A program made the translations under genes and the position numbers. Under the pieces are notes generated by a model that had not been told where the DNA came from, made no database searches, and saw nothing but the letters and a program-made list of their open reading frames with translations. 64,000 nt of DNA from Hexactinellida sp. DTS-2022 (Eukaryota > Porifera > Hexactinellida), in assembly GCA_028753945.1 (NCBI GenBank), contig JAPNXP010000004.1, positions 806,001-870,000 of the forward strand. The letters run 5' to 3'. Positions 15,101-30,100 of the stretch are shown in pieces; the stretch's first letter is position 1; each line of letters starts with the position of its first letter.

Positions 15101-18100
15101 TGAACGGGGCTAAAGTAAGATATATATAATAAAATAAGTGGTAGGGGTGGAACGGACATTTCATATAAACTTTTAATACTTCATATGAACTACTATACTT
15201 GCCCTACCATTCGATTTGTTAAAATTCAGGGGCGCCTACAGGCAGGGGCGTCTCGTGACCATTTTGAGTGGGGGTGTAACTTCTTGGTTTTACCGACGAA
15301 CATGCATTAGTGCTAACGTGGAGGCAGATAGAACAGATTACCCACAGGTTTCCGACAATTTTTGTAATCCAAAAAGAATGCTTTGTCATACATTGGTTAA
15401 ACTGCTCCCCTTGGAAGCACCACATAACGTTTGAACGGTTTTAGACTGTCCTGAGTAATATAGTTGGTACACAAATAATACAAATAATACCTCATCAGTC
15501 ACAAGGATAATATGTTTCTGTACGTCACTCCTGAATGAACCATTATAATTATTCAATACATATTCAATTGCTAGCAGACCGTCTTCAGTGCCTCCCAATA
15601 TTGTGTAAGAGAGCTCTGACAGCAGCTGACTTGGTGTTCCGAATAGCTTGCTTCCTCCTCCAACATAAATAATTTCTGAATAATCTTCAAATAGCGTCAG
15701 ACCATACCTTTAATTTAATAAAGCATAATATAATAAATTATTATAAAAGTGCTAATTAACGCAAAGTTAATAACCTGTAACACATTTTACAAACGTGCTA
15801 GCAAGTCATTATTTAGATACGCTCAGTTCCAAGCTCTAACCAATCCGCAAACCTTAGTTATTATTAACAAAGTTTAAAGTTGAAATCGCTCCAACCGAAT
15901 ACTGATCTAACTGAATAGTTTTCAACAAAATATGTAGTCAACCGAATAATGATATTTGATTGACCATAGTTTACCAAGTCGTGACGAGCAACAAGGAACG
16001 ATCGATCAATTTGAAGTTTGTTATTATTTTGAAACATCTTTGAAATTAATGACATTTATATAATACGAGCCCTTCGGTCTCGGTCGCTTTGCGACGGATC
16101 GGTGCTACGCACCTCAAATTAACGGCCGCTCTGCGGCCTTACTCTTCAGCCTTTCTGCCTTGGAAATGGTAGAAAGGGCATTATGATTTTGAATTTCATT
16201 AATTTGTTTGCCTATTTGTGAAAACAACAGAAACACAAAAACAACAACAACAAATATTCATATTCAAAATTATAAATGCGAAACCAACACAACCAACCCA
16301 TTCGAATTATATAATTCCCAAAATTGTGAAAACACATTTTTTGACGATCTCATCATCACCTCAAGGTATCAATACCCATTTGTAGAGGTGTTACGTGTCA
16401 TAAGGATCAATTGATCAATTGGAAGTTTGTTTCTATCTTGTATCATCTCTGAGATTAATGAAATTAGCTGATTAGTATTAATATTTAATTAATTTATTAA
16501 TAATTTAACACAATTATTATGTACAGCAAAATTAATTAACGTTAAATATTTGCAATAATTATTTATATAAATTGAATTTGACTATAATATTGAATTCAGC
16601 GCACTCGATAACCCCAATAATCTAATTGGAACCGTCTCTATAAGTTAAACACAGAGCGAATTAATTAGAATTAAATGTGACTCATTATATCCATTTTTCA
16701 AGAATATTCTCGCAGAAGTAAAGATATTCACATAATCTGTCGTTGTTATAGAATTTCAAATCTTAGTATTCTATTAGAAAATAGAAGCCTACTCGATCTC
16801 ACAAGTGGAATCAATATAATAATCACAAGTTGAAACAATATAATTATTTAACACTTTCAATTGAACAGAGTGTTAGTAAACAAAGGAAAATTTCAACTCA
16901 AATGTGGCACAAACGAAGCCCAATTTGAAAATTCGTGCACTGTGAAAATGTGTTGAATTAGATTCTCTATCGAATGCATACAAATTGAATATTCGGGCAC
17001 CATTTATTGTTCTTTTTCCAACATTAAACAGGTTTAAAAATGTGTCATAAAAAATCGTGACCCCAGGTTCACATCTGTAACCCATGAGACACGACACCCT
17101 TCCTAAAAATTTGTGCTCTTAGTTAATAACACTCTGTTCTGTGGGTGAGCTACGGATAAATAATAACTAACCAAGGCAGTAGAACTGGGCCACTATACTA
17201 AAGTATAGTCGGCACAGTAAAAAATATTCATATTAATACTAAAGGCAGTAATTTCAATACTGGGCCACTATACTATAGTATAGTCGGCACAGTAATAAGC
17301 AATTCAGATGACCATAAGAAAGTGTTCTACATATAAGTATTTTCTATAAATATTCTCATATTCATTCCACAATATTCAGGTCCGTGTGCCGCATTGCAGT
17401 GGAAATGAGAGTAGTGATTCCTTTAATTATGGGAATATAAACGAGTAAAATTGGAATTTTCTTATTGATATATGTATATAGAAATTTTATATGTACTAGT
17501 ATTGAAATATTTGTAACACCATATTCTTCAGACTATATTTTATTTATTTATTATGTACCTTCAAAGGCAACATAATAAATAGACTTCCTAATTAGCCACC
17601 TCACTTAATTATATAAGTTGTTATAATGGGACCATAGGGTTTATTCATTTCAAAATAGATTCTAAAAATTTATCTTTCATTTAAGATCAATATTATCTAA
17701 TAAAAACGTTACCTAACTAATATGTGAGAAATTAGCGACGACTAAATGTAATACCAAAGGTTTAATCCAGGCGCTCACGATGAGTAAATTTGAAGAATAT
17801 CTTTCAAGGCGCGCGAAAATTTCAAGATGCTCCCATAAGGGAATGCAAAGTGAGTAATTTAGGTGTTTTTGAGTGAGCTCAAACTAAATCTAGACGTGCA
17901 GAAATTCTGCCGGGACGAAAGGCTGCATGTACCTACCTGTTAATACAAGATTCCCCATTAGTTGGTAGGTTAGTGACTATTCTCTCAATCCCAGGTAGAT
18001 AGCTATTCAGTGAAGAAGTTCTATCAATTAGAAACACCATATCCACACAGTTGGAGAAAGCATGAGGATTTATATCATTCCAAATCTTGTAGCTACCAAT

Positions 18101-21100
18101 AGTTGATATACTTTCATATGTGAAAGTATTAGCTGATTGGGGAAATAATAAATACATAAATTGTGTTTCCATAAATTACGAATCAATTAATGACGTTAAT
18201 AAAAAATGTAATTAGTGAATTAGTGAAATAATTTTAGTTGTGTTTGTTAGAATGTATTTTCACATGTGTTTCTAATCTTAGTATATAATAGAAACATTAA
18301 TGAATACAGATACAGTATAACATTATTGCAACAAAAATACGAATATTATTCCTGGATCTTTTATCTCTCCCAAAAGCCAAGATTATAATTTTTTCGAACA
18401 ATTTCATGAATTTGAAATGTATGATGCAAATTTTATCAATTTAGATCATTTAGAAAATTATTGGTATCAAGCTTTGAGCAAATAAATAAATAATACTATA
18501 TTTTAAGGTTAGAATATTGTCCGCATATTAGGTTTACATGTTTCTGTTATTAATAAAGTGTGGTAAACATGTAATATTATCCCGATTTCCTATTATCAGA
18601 ATACCAGGACGGTTTGTGTAGAAATCAGTCGAGGCCCTAGAATGGGGCTAAGATCATACTAAACATGTAATTTTTTTAGGTGCTAGAGATAATGTAATAA
18701 TTACTAGTATGCCCTAACATGAAACGCCAATGTTTTTGATTAAAGGATGGTATGCCGGTAGGCCATGTTTTGCTATCCTTGTCGGTTATTTCAGGTTGAT
18801 GGATCCGAGTCAAAGTGGACTATACGGGTTTAATAATTGGAAAATTGCTATGGAGAAGAAAAAAGGTATCAAACTCCATGAAGAGTCGTTAGCACACCTA
18901 AGTTCAATGTTCAAATGGACAGAATGCAAAAATAGCCTTCTAACTGGGAGTATTGAGGCCAAGGTTGAGGTGCACAGTACCCAAACACTTCGTGATAATC
19001 GATATTTCATAAAAAACAGTTGGTCAGGTAATCACTCTGTGTGCTGTCCAAGACCTTTCTCTCCGTAGGCATCGTGAGGGAAGATTGGTGGATGACTCAA
19101 GGGAAGTTATTGATCCTGGATTCAATTGCGGTTTTCGGAACAGAGGCAATTTTTAGAGATCCTTACTCCATTTGGTGCCCATGACAAAGTGATAAAAGAG
19201 AAACTAAACCAGGGTGTACGGTATTATCCAGGCGTGCTGGGCGCGCCTAAAGGAGCGTAATTTGGCAGGATTTTAATCTAGGCGTACAAAAATCGATTAT
19301 AGGCCTACAATATCGAGAGATGCTCCCATAGACTTAATACAAGATGACTAATCTAGGCGTACAAAATGAAAACTGAACGAGCTCAGACAAAATCTATGAG
19401 CGGGGTAATTATTTCCTGGATGAAAGCCTGAACTAAACGGACCGCGGAATGCTCAATATGTTCATCACTCTGTCCAGGATTCAATTTTGTCTATTCTTGT
19501 CAAGTCAGTACATCAGGATATTTAGAAGAACTCAAGGCAGCAGTCTATTTTTCATTATTGGCGGACGACTTCAGAGATGTTGGTAAGATCGAGCAAATAT
19601 CAGTATGCCTAAGATACATATGCGAAGGTTAAGGTGTGCTGCAAGAGGATTTCTTCGACTTTGTCAGAGCAGAGAGGTTAGACGCGAATTCAATCAAGGA
19701 AAAACTGAAGGATGTCCTCGCAATTATGGATGTATGCGCACGTCAAGCTGAGGTTTGCACAGCAGTGGCTCTTACTTTAGGACCAATCATTGCGGCTGCC
19801 TAGCATTTCGCCCAAGATTACATAACTGATAGAAGAGCTGCAGCACAAGCGATCGTTAGTATGATTGAAGCTGACTTTGTGATCTGTCTTCAGTTATTCA
19901 GAAAAGTGTTGACACTTACGTCGTATTCAGCGAACTACTTCAGCATAAACACTTTGATATGGGTATTGCCGTTCATGGCATTGATACACTTAAGATGTCT
20001 CTTTCTGAAAAGGATCTATTTAAATAAATCTGAGAAACGGCGAAGATACTCATTGACGAAAAAAGGATACCGAGACCACTCGAAAAACGTCGTCGAAAAT
20101 GCAGAAACGATGCTACCAATGCCAAAATGTGGGTCAAATCGGACTACAGAGAAATTATTCCTCTCAGTGATCACACTTTTCATTTCTAAATTAGACAGAC
20201 GTTTCAGAAAGGACACAAGTTCCGTACTTACGAAATGTCAGCTTTGGTTCCAACATCTAAGCATTTCCTCAAAATCCAAGTAATCAGGCCTTTTGTTGAC
20301 CATTATCATCTAAACGAGGAATTGCTCAATGGTGAGTTTATTGCAGTAAACTTTACTGGGTGGAAAGTTTTACTGGTTGGAGTGTCACGAAAAGATTGGT
20401 CCGGGCCAAAACTGGTCCGGGACCAATTTTGGCCTGCCATAAATGGTCCGGGACCAATTTTGTCCTGCCATAAATGGTCCTAGCTTGTTAAAATAGGTCC
20501 GGCCTAAACTTTTTGTTAGATCGCACTAAAGTTGCTATAACAGACCTCCCACTAGTGCGAAATTGTATAAGACAATCAATTATTAAATTGAAAATGTAGC
20601 TTTTTCTAATTGTCTACTATGGTTTAGGGGGAAAAGGAGTCCCTTGTAAGTATGAAGGCATGAATAATAGTGAAAAGAATTGGTTTTGTAATTGTGATAT
20701 ATGGAGTTACGGTGTAAAGAATCAACTTTGTAATTGTGTATTATTGACTATTGTGAAATCATTGTTGATGAAAGATAAAAAGCTCTATAATTAATGTCTT
20801 GGAATGGCTGCCAAAACTGGTCCGGCGGGGACCACCTTTGGCCAATGGGGACCGCCTTTGGCGACTAAAACTAGTCCGACCGGACCATTTATGGCCAGAC
20901 AAAATTGGTTCCGGACCATTTTGGCAGTCAAAAGTATGTTGGAGGTAATCAACTTCATTGAGCCTCACAAAGTGGTATACACCGAACTCTACAAGACATA
21001 CCAGATTGCCACAGGTGAAAATGATCGTTCATTCTCCTGAATGAAACTTGTTAAAACGTATCTGGAAGCAAAATGGAAGATTATAATCATTATATACTAG

Positions 21101-24100
21101 GATACTTTGCGACTTTGTCAATCAATAGGACACGTAAGTCCAAAATTGATATGAATGATAAATTCAACAAAACTGAGAATCGCAGGATATCATTGAGTTT
21201 AACTATTTTTAACATTTAATTGTTAAAATACAAATTATAGTCAAATCAGATCATAATATATTACTTTCTTAGAAACTGAATTTACTGGTAACAGAAACAA
21301 TTTTAATATCTAAGCATTGGGGTTCCATTTATCAAAGCTATTTAATTAACACTGGTATTGTCCAGTCAAGTTTAATTTCGGTTACTAGTAACACAGTTCC
21401 AAATTACGATTCCGAAAATTCTAATATAGATATAGTTATATGTACAAGTTAGTTTAAATAATAGCTTCTTATATAGCAAGGTTGGGTTAGCCCCATCAAG
21501 AAAATATTGAGCCCGGGTTAGCCCCATTCATTATGGAGCGCTAGCTCCGCCACTGGTATAAACTAACCATTAAATTCGCATGTAGCCTCTGAAAAAATAG
21601 CGAATGTGAATGCTTTCAATAGCAACATAGGACAGTAGTTGGAATGCGATGAGTTGAAGTAGTTGAAATCAAATGCAGCTCCATTAGTGCTCCATGCTAG
21701 CTCATAATAGCTAACATATATATCCATATTGGTTATAGAGTATTGAGCTCCTAGCACAGGATCTGAGGGATTCGCACATACATTATCGTTATAGAGACCG
21801 AATCCAATTCTGTTATTGTATATGATTCCCAACAGGCGTTCTTGCTTACTCTCATCAGAGTATTGAGCCCCGTAAGATACTATACTGAGAGCAATATCGT
21901 ACTTCAACAGTTCTGTGAGTGTATTTTCATAGTTGTATTGCTCAGTGAAAGCACTTGTTTGTCGAGGCTAATCAGATTATATTATAAATACGTAGCTAAT
22001 TAAAAATAGTAAGCTTTAAATAATATTAGACGACATTTGTAATTTAGCAATACAACTTTTTGGATACATACTGCTTTATAAACTTGGTTAAAAATTTGTA
22101 AATAAATTAGTAAGTACTAAAGCCGAAGTAAGCCGAGTAGAATCAAAGAGAAAATTTCAAAAATCCTTAAAAAGTGCAACTAATTATTTATTTGAATAAT
22201 CTAGATTATTTTTACCTCTTTGGTAACAAGTAGCATTCTCCTCTTCACCCCATTTCTGAACTGATACTTCTCCAATGCATTGTGAATACCTAAATACGCA
22301 TCTTCTACACCAGCTCCTATTGTTGACCATACATTCTGATTCTGTTGCATAGCTGTCCGTAGCTGTTGAGCTGTACCGAAATACGAGTCGGTGCTGACAT
22401 TGACAATGAGAGAACCGGTGCTCAATCCAAACAAAGTAAGCCCGAATCTAGAAGTGAGATTAAATTAAATTTATACTGGCAAATAACTCATAATTATTAA
22501 GACAACCAAAAATTTAGTGTTAGTACAAGCAGTAAGGCAATATTAATTGGTATGAATATAAGATGAATACAAAATCAGGAGGTAATCGCTTAAGATTCAC
22601 TCTTTAATCAACGTTAGTATATCCTTCGACAAAATTGAATATTTTTGCATATTGTCATGTGTCAATCTATGAATATATATATATTTCTGATTTCTTTTGA
22701 GATATGATTTCTTTCGAGTGCTATGAATTGGGAATAGTTGAAATTTGGACAAATAGATACGGGATCCTTAGACGAATAGAGTCTGAGTATGAAATTGTAA
22801 AAGGTTGTGGCATAACATAGTGACAAAAGTTGGTATTAACGTTTTGTTTAACAATTGATGAAGTTAAGTAATGTAGATTAAAGTAGTTCCAATTAATGAA
22901 AACAAGCCCAATACATTTCGATTTTGCTCGGTATATAACGTTCACCCAATAAAATTGGATTGAAATGGGGATTTACTTGGGAAATGTGCCATTTGTGAGA
23001 AAATCTCACACATTGTTGCCAGCCATGACCATGGGAATCCTGTACCAACATATACAAATATGTATCTATGCATACATTTTGGAATAACTAGACTAAGTAT
23101 AAATTTCAGAAATGCATTTAATATACACTGATGCTACTTACTTATTAACACAGTTGTAAGTTGAGTTTGGAAGAGTACCAATCAGTTCCAGTAACCTATT
23201 AATCTCATCATCCAGTCTCTGCGTTAAGCTGATAACGAGTACAAGATCCACGCAGTTCGTGTAATGAAAATTCCCACAAGAAATAGGACTTGAGTTGAAT
23301 CCGGGAGTGAATTGTTCGAAAGGATAAGTTGGGATTTCTGCAAAAATAGAAATTTAATACAGTATAACTCGATTATAACGTACACCCCCAATATGAGTAC
23401 GTATTATCTGACTGTAAATACGAACCGAGTTTAACGTACATAAAAAAGACTGCTTTATAAACTTGGTTAGAAAAAATCGTCCGAATAATTCGAAGTACGT
23501 ACTAACCAGGAAATTAAAATCCAAAATTGCAGCCTGTGCCGACGCATGTTCCTTTGGTGGCACTATATTTTGGTGGTAGTTTATTGATAGTGCCTCCAAA
23601 GGAATATGCTGTCGGCAAAGGCTGCAATTTTGGATTTTTTTCGCCAAATCATCAACGCCACAAGGTGACAAGAACCATTTGTTAATTGTACCGAGTCACA
23701 AGGAACGGTAGATAAATTTGAAGTTAGAACTTGAAAGGTGTTAAAGATGTGTTGAAAATTTGTTAATCAAAAATCGTAACCCCAGGTGCACATCTGTAAC
23801 CCATGAGACAACTGTCCTGAAAATTTCAGTTCTTAGTAAATATAACTCTGTTCTGTGGAGAGGATACGGACTAATAATAATAATAATAAAATCCAAATTG
23901 CAGCCTGTGCCGACGCATGTTCATTTGGTGGCACTATATTTTGGTGGTGGTCCATTGATAGTGCCTCCAATGGAACATGCTGTCGGCACAGGCTGCAATT
24001 TTGGATTTTTTTTTTCCACCAAGTCATCATCACTATAAAGGTGTTAAATTATTTCAGAAAGGTGTTTCAGAAGGCTACGACCCTTAGAGTGGTGGAAGTT

Positions 24101-27100
24101 TCCATTTTGCTCACTTCGTTTCAAAGATATTCAAGTTTCAGTAGAATATAATAAGTGATGAATCAGCATTTATTATGTGCGTGTTGGGTGATCACCCAAA
24201 ACCAACCGACCCATTTGAATTATATAATTCACAAAATTGTGAAAACACATTTTTTTTACGATGTCATCAACACCTCAAGGTGTCAAGACCCATTTGTAGA
24301 GGTGTTATGTGGCATAAGGATCAATTGATAAATTGGAAGTTTGTTTCTATCTCGTATAATCTCTGAGATATATGATATGTAATTAATTATTATTAATAAT
24401 TATTAATATTATTAATAATTTAACACTTTTATTATGTACAGAAAATAAATGAAGTTCAATTATTTGCAATTATTATTAATTTATATTTACTTCACTATCA
24501 TATTTGAATTCAGCGCACTCGATAACCCCAATAATCTAATTGGAACCGTATCTATAAATTAACCACAGAGCAAATTAATTAGAATTAAATATGTCATGTA
24601 TCCATTGTGCAAGAATATTCTAAGCAGAAGTAAATATAATCACATAATCTGTCGTTGTTATGAAATATATAATCTTAGTTTTCAATTAGAAAATAGAATT
24701 CTACTCGATCTCACAAGTTGAATCAATATAATAATAACGAGTTGAAACAATAGAATTAGATTTAACACTTTCAATTGAACTGAAGTGTTAGTAAACAAAG
24801 TAAACTTGCAACTCAATTGTGGCACAAACTAAGTACAATTTGAAAATTCGTGCACTGTGAAAAGGTGTAGAATTTAATTCTTTATCGAATGCATATAGAT
24901 TTAATTTTCGGGTACTATTTATTGTTCTTTTTCTACCATTAAACAGGTGCAAAAATGTGGCCAAAAAAACAGTAACGGCAATTTCCACGCCTGCGAATAG
25001 GTAGCTATAACAATTCTGAGAAAAGGTATGTTGACTAATTCATTGAATAATTCCCGTGAATTATGAATAATTCATTAAGATTTCAATAATTAATGAATTG
25101 TTCATCTTAGGAAAAAAGTGGTACGGTAATTGCCGTGCCAGCTGAACCGGCCCTGTTGTAGCATACAATTTAACAATCTAACCGAGCGAGCTTTGCGAGC
25201 AGAAATTTTTTTTTAGACGTTCAAGCCCTAGAGAACTTATAACAATTAACATCATTGAAACAAATCATAAGATTCATAGTTGTATTTTTGGGTCTTGTCT
25301 TAACATATCACGCATTATTAATTAATAATTTCACGACACCAATAAATTACTAATTTTAGTGGAAATAAAAATGTAAGGTGCGCCAAATGGGGGGGCGAAA
25401 TTATACTCTCGCCCCCCCCCCCTGTATTGACATTGGGGGGGCATTGGCCCCCTTGCCCCCCCAGGATCGACGTCCTTGATACTGGGCCACTATACTATAG
25501 TATAGTCGGCACAGTATTATTAATATACCAAAGTACTAAGACCAATACTGGGCCACTATAATATAGTATAGTCGGCACAGTAATAATATCCAAAGCACTA
25601 AGACCAATACTGGGCCACTATACTATAGTATAGTCGGCACAGTAATAACCAAGGCAGTAAGATTAGAACTGGGCCACTATACTATAGTAGTCGGCACAGT
25701 AATAATAATAACTAACCAAAGCACTAAGACCAATACTGGGCCACTATACCAGAGTGGACCATGGGTCAACATTGGTGACCCATGACCCATCTGACCCATC
25801 CCATTTCTGACCCATGACCCATTGACCCATTGACCCATGACCCATCGAGTGACCCATTGACCCATCACACAATTTTAAATATCTAAATACTATAGTGTAA
25901 CATTAACAGAATAACAGAATAACAGTTTAAATTACCTCAACAAACCTACTTGTTGCAATGTCGAATACGTTTAGTATTTCAATGCACATCAATGTTATAA
26001 TAATATTGATGATGATGAGTGAAACGTATTTTAACTGAAGATTACATTGAAATTCCACATGGGTCATGGGTCATGGGTCACGGAGCCGTGACCCATGACC
26101 CATCTGACCCATCGATTTAGGTGACCCATCTGACCCATGACCCATGACCCATCGACCCATGGGCCACTCTGCACTATACTATAGTATAGTCGGCACAGTA
26201 ATAATATACCCAAGCAGTAAGATTAGAACTGGGCCACTATACTATAGTATAGTTGGCACAGTAATAACTAACCAAAGCACTATGATTAGAACTGGGCCAC
26301 TATACTATAGTATAGTCGGCACAGTAATAAAAATCCAAAATTGCAGCTGTGCCGACGCATGTTCCTTTGGTGGCACTATATTTTGGTGGTGGTTTATTGA
26401 TAGTGCCTCCAATGGGACATGCTGTCAGCACAGCTGCAATTTTGGATTTTTATTCGCCATGTCATCATCACTATGAAGGTGTTAAATTATTTCAAAAAGG
26501 TGTTACAGAAGGCATCGACCCTTAGAGTGGTGGAAGTTTCCATTTAGTTCACTTCATTTTAGAGATATTCAAGTTTGAGTAGAATATAATAGCTGATGAC
26601 TCGGCATTTTTTATGTGAGTGTTGGGTCATCACCCAACATCAACTAACCCATTTTAAATATCGAATTAACAAAATTGTAAAAACACATTTTTTTAACGAT
26701 GTCATCATCACCTCAAGGTGTCAAGACCCATTTGTAGAGGTGTTACGTGGCATAAGGATCAATTGATAATTTGGAAGTTTGTTTCTATCTTATTTGATTT
26801 CTGAGATTTCTGATATTTAATTAATTAGTATAAATAATAATTAATATTATTTATAATTTAACACCAATTTCAATGTAAACTTACAATTATTAAGTTAAAT
26901 TATTTTGTCATGAATAATTAATTAATTATTTGGTTACCAAATTTCAATTCCGCACTCTCGATAACCCCTAATAAACAAATTATAAGCATCTATATAAGTA
27001 ATATACTGACTGAATTAATTATAATTAATTACGTCAGTCTATTAACAGTGCAAGAATATTCTCGCAGGAATAAATATAATCGCTTAATCTGTCGTTGTTG

Positions 27101-30100
27101 TGGAATGTAAAATCTTAGGTTTCAATTGGAAAATAGAAGCCTACTCGATCTCACAAGTTGAATCAATATAATTATTACAAGTTGAAACAATAGAATTCGA
27201 TTTAACACTTCAATTGTACTGAAGTGTTAGTAAACAAAGGAAGCTTGCAACTCAATTGTGGCACAAACTAAGTACAATTTGAAAATTCGTGCACTGTGAA
27301 AAGGTGTAGAATTTAATTCTCTATCGAATGCATATAAATTGATTATTCGCGCACTATTTATTGTTCTTTTTCTAACATTAAACAGGTGCAAAAATGTGTC
27401 CAAAAAAATGTGATATAATATCGTGACACCAGGTGCACATCTGTAACCCATGAGACACATATCCTGAAAATTTCAGTTCTTAGTAATTACAACTCTGTTC
27501 TGTGGAGACAATACGGACCAATAATAATAATAATAAAAATCCAAAATTGCAGCCTGTGCCGACGCATGTTCCTTTGGTGGCACTATATTTTGTTGGTTGT
27601 TTATTGATAGTGCCTCCAAAGGGACATGCTGTCGGCACAGCTGCAATTTTGGATTTTTTTCCGCCATGTCATCATCACTATGAAGGTGTTAATTTATTTC
27701 AGAAAGGTGTTTCAAAAGGCAACGACCCTTAGAGTGGTAGAAGTTTCGTTTTAGCTCACTTCATTTCAAAGATATTCAAGTTTCAGTAGAATATAATAAG
27801 TAATGAGTCAGCATTTTTTATGTGCGTGTTGGGTGATCACACAACAACATCCAACCCATTCGAATTATTTAATTCACAAAATTGTAAAAATACATTTCTT
27901 TGACGATGTCATCATCACCTCAAGGTGTCAAGACCCACTTGTATAGGTGGTACGTGGCATAAGGACCAATTGATAAATTGAAAGTTTGTTTCTATCTGCT
28001 ATCATTTCTGAGATTAATGAAATTTAGATAATTAGTATAAATATTTAATTAATCTATTAATAATTTAACACCAATATTATGTCAATCAAAATAAATTAAG
28101 TTCAATTATTTGCAATAATTATTAATTTAAATTGAATTTCATTATCATATTTGAATTCAGCGCAATCGATAACCCCAATAATCCAATTGGAACCGTCTAT
28201 AAGTTAAATACAGAGCGAATTAATTAGAATTAAATATGTCATGTATCCATTGTTCAAGAATATTCTAAGCAGAAATAAACATAATCAAATAATCTGTCTT
28301 TGTTATGGAATGTAGAATCTTGGTTTTCAATTGGAAAATAGAAGCCTACTCGATCTCACAAGTTGAATCAATATAATAATCACAATTTGAAACAATAGAA
28401 TTAGATTTAACACTTCAATTGATCTGAAGTGTTAGTAAACAAAGAAATTTGAACCCCCATTTATGGCATGAATTACCAATTATAAACATTTACATTTTTT
28501 CCCATCAGACGCAGAATTTTATCGTGAATCCAATAGTGAAAAAAATTGTGGCTTTAATATAACATTTTTTGAGTTAAGAACCAGACAAATTTTGAAAGGT
28601 GTTAAAAATTTGTAAAAAAATTGTTAATAAAAAATCTTAACCCCAGGTGCACATCTGTAACACATGAGACACCCATCCTAAAAATTTGGGCTTCTAGTTA
28701 ACTAAACTCTGTTGTGTGTAGAGGATACGGACTAATAATAATAATAATAAAAATCCAAAATTGCAGCTGTGCCGACGCATGTTCCTTTTGTGGCACTATA
28801 TTTTGGTGGTGGTTTATTTATAGTGCCTCCAAAGGATCATGCTGTCGTCACAGCTGCAATTTTGGATTTTTTCGCCATCTTATGAACGCCTCATAGTGTT
28901 TAGACTCATTTAACAAGTTGTATGGTACAAAGGAACGATTGTTGATTTTAAATTATTTCTATCTTGAACCACCTTGAGTTTAATGCCATTCATTCATTAT
29001 GTATAGATAATAATTTATATAAATAGTTAATTATTTGAGCAATGTTAGCCACTGTGATTTGAGTTAAGTAAACAAATTCCCAATATAATTTACTTTGCTT
29101 TAATCCATTGAATATTAATATACTGTTAAAAATTGGAAATAAGCATACTTGTTTACTTAGAATGACAAAAGGATTAAGTTTATATTTCCATTATAAATGC
29201 GTTATAATTATCCCCCCCCTATCACTCTAATACAATTCGGACACCAAACACGCACACAGACGAATAGTCATTTAATAGATATTCCATTTCATTAATCCAT
29301 TGTTTGTATATCAGTCATCGTTTTAAAATTGAAATCAGCATACTCGCTTACTTTGAATTACATATGGGATTAAGTTTATATTTCCATTATTAATGCGTTA
29401 TAACCCCCCCCCCCCTTATACTCTAATACATTTCGGGCACCAAGCACACACATAGACAAATATTTATACAAATAGATATTCCATCTCATTAATCCATTGT
29501 TTGAATATCAGAATCGTTCTGAAATTGAATAACTGTTGAGTTAAATTGAATTTTCTTATAGGAGAAAACTTTAATACGACTATGTATTAGAAATCGATTT
29601 ATATAGTAGCAGCTATTGAATCAAATTGGATTATTCATTTACACTAGAATACTTTATTGTAACTATGATATCAGAAATTGATTTGTATAGTAATAGCTAT
29701 TGAATGTAAATTAACTATTCATATATTCTAGAATTCTTTATTGTAATTATGATATCAACAATAACTTGAATCGAAATAACACTGAATCTAATTGAATTAT
29801 TCATAAATATAGTTATTCATTGAAACCACGAAATAATTGCATAATTGAATATTAATGAATTTATGATTTTAGAAAGTTAAGGGTGAATTGTGGCAACTTT
29901 GAGCCTAATTATTGGGAAAATGAGGACAGATTAAAAAAATCGTGAAGAGCTATCAGTTGCAAAATACTTTTCTGATACTAATGATTCTAAATTTTTTCTT
30001 GTTATTGCATTTATTTTCTTATGGGACAAAAAAAGCTAAAAGTCCCGTTAAAAATTTTCCCAAGTCGAAATTAATAAATCGTGACCCCAGGTGCACATCT

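Noticed and set aside
15225-15440. CAGGGGCGCC / CAGGGGCGTC starts considered as a hAT element
   Set aside because: No matching right end or 8-bp duplication was found. At most it is a fragment.
26144-26476. Plus-strand open frame over the palindromic motif and hairpin (contains CSCADACSFGGTIFWWWFID), recurring in many satellite units
   Set aside because: It is the translation of the hairpin arm and palindrome. The minus strand gives equivalent frames, and the repeat structure explains its recurrence.
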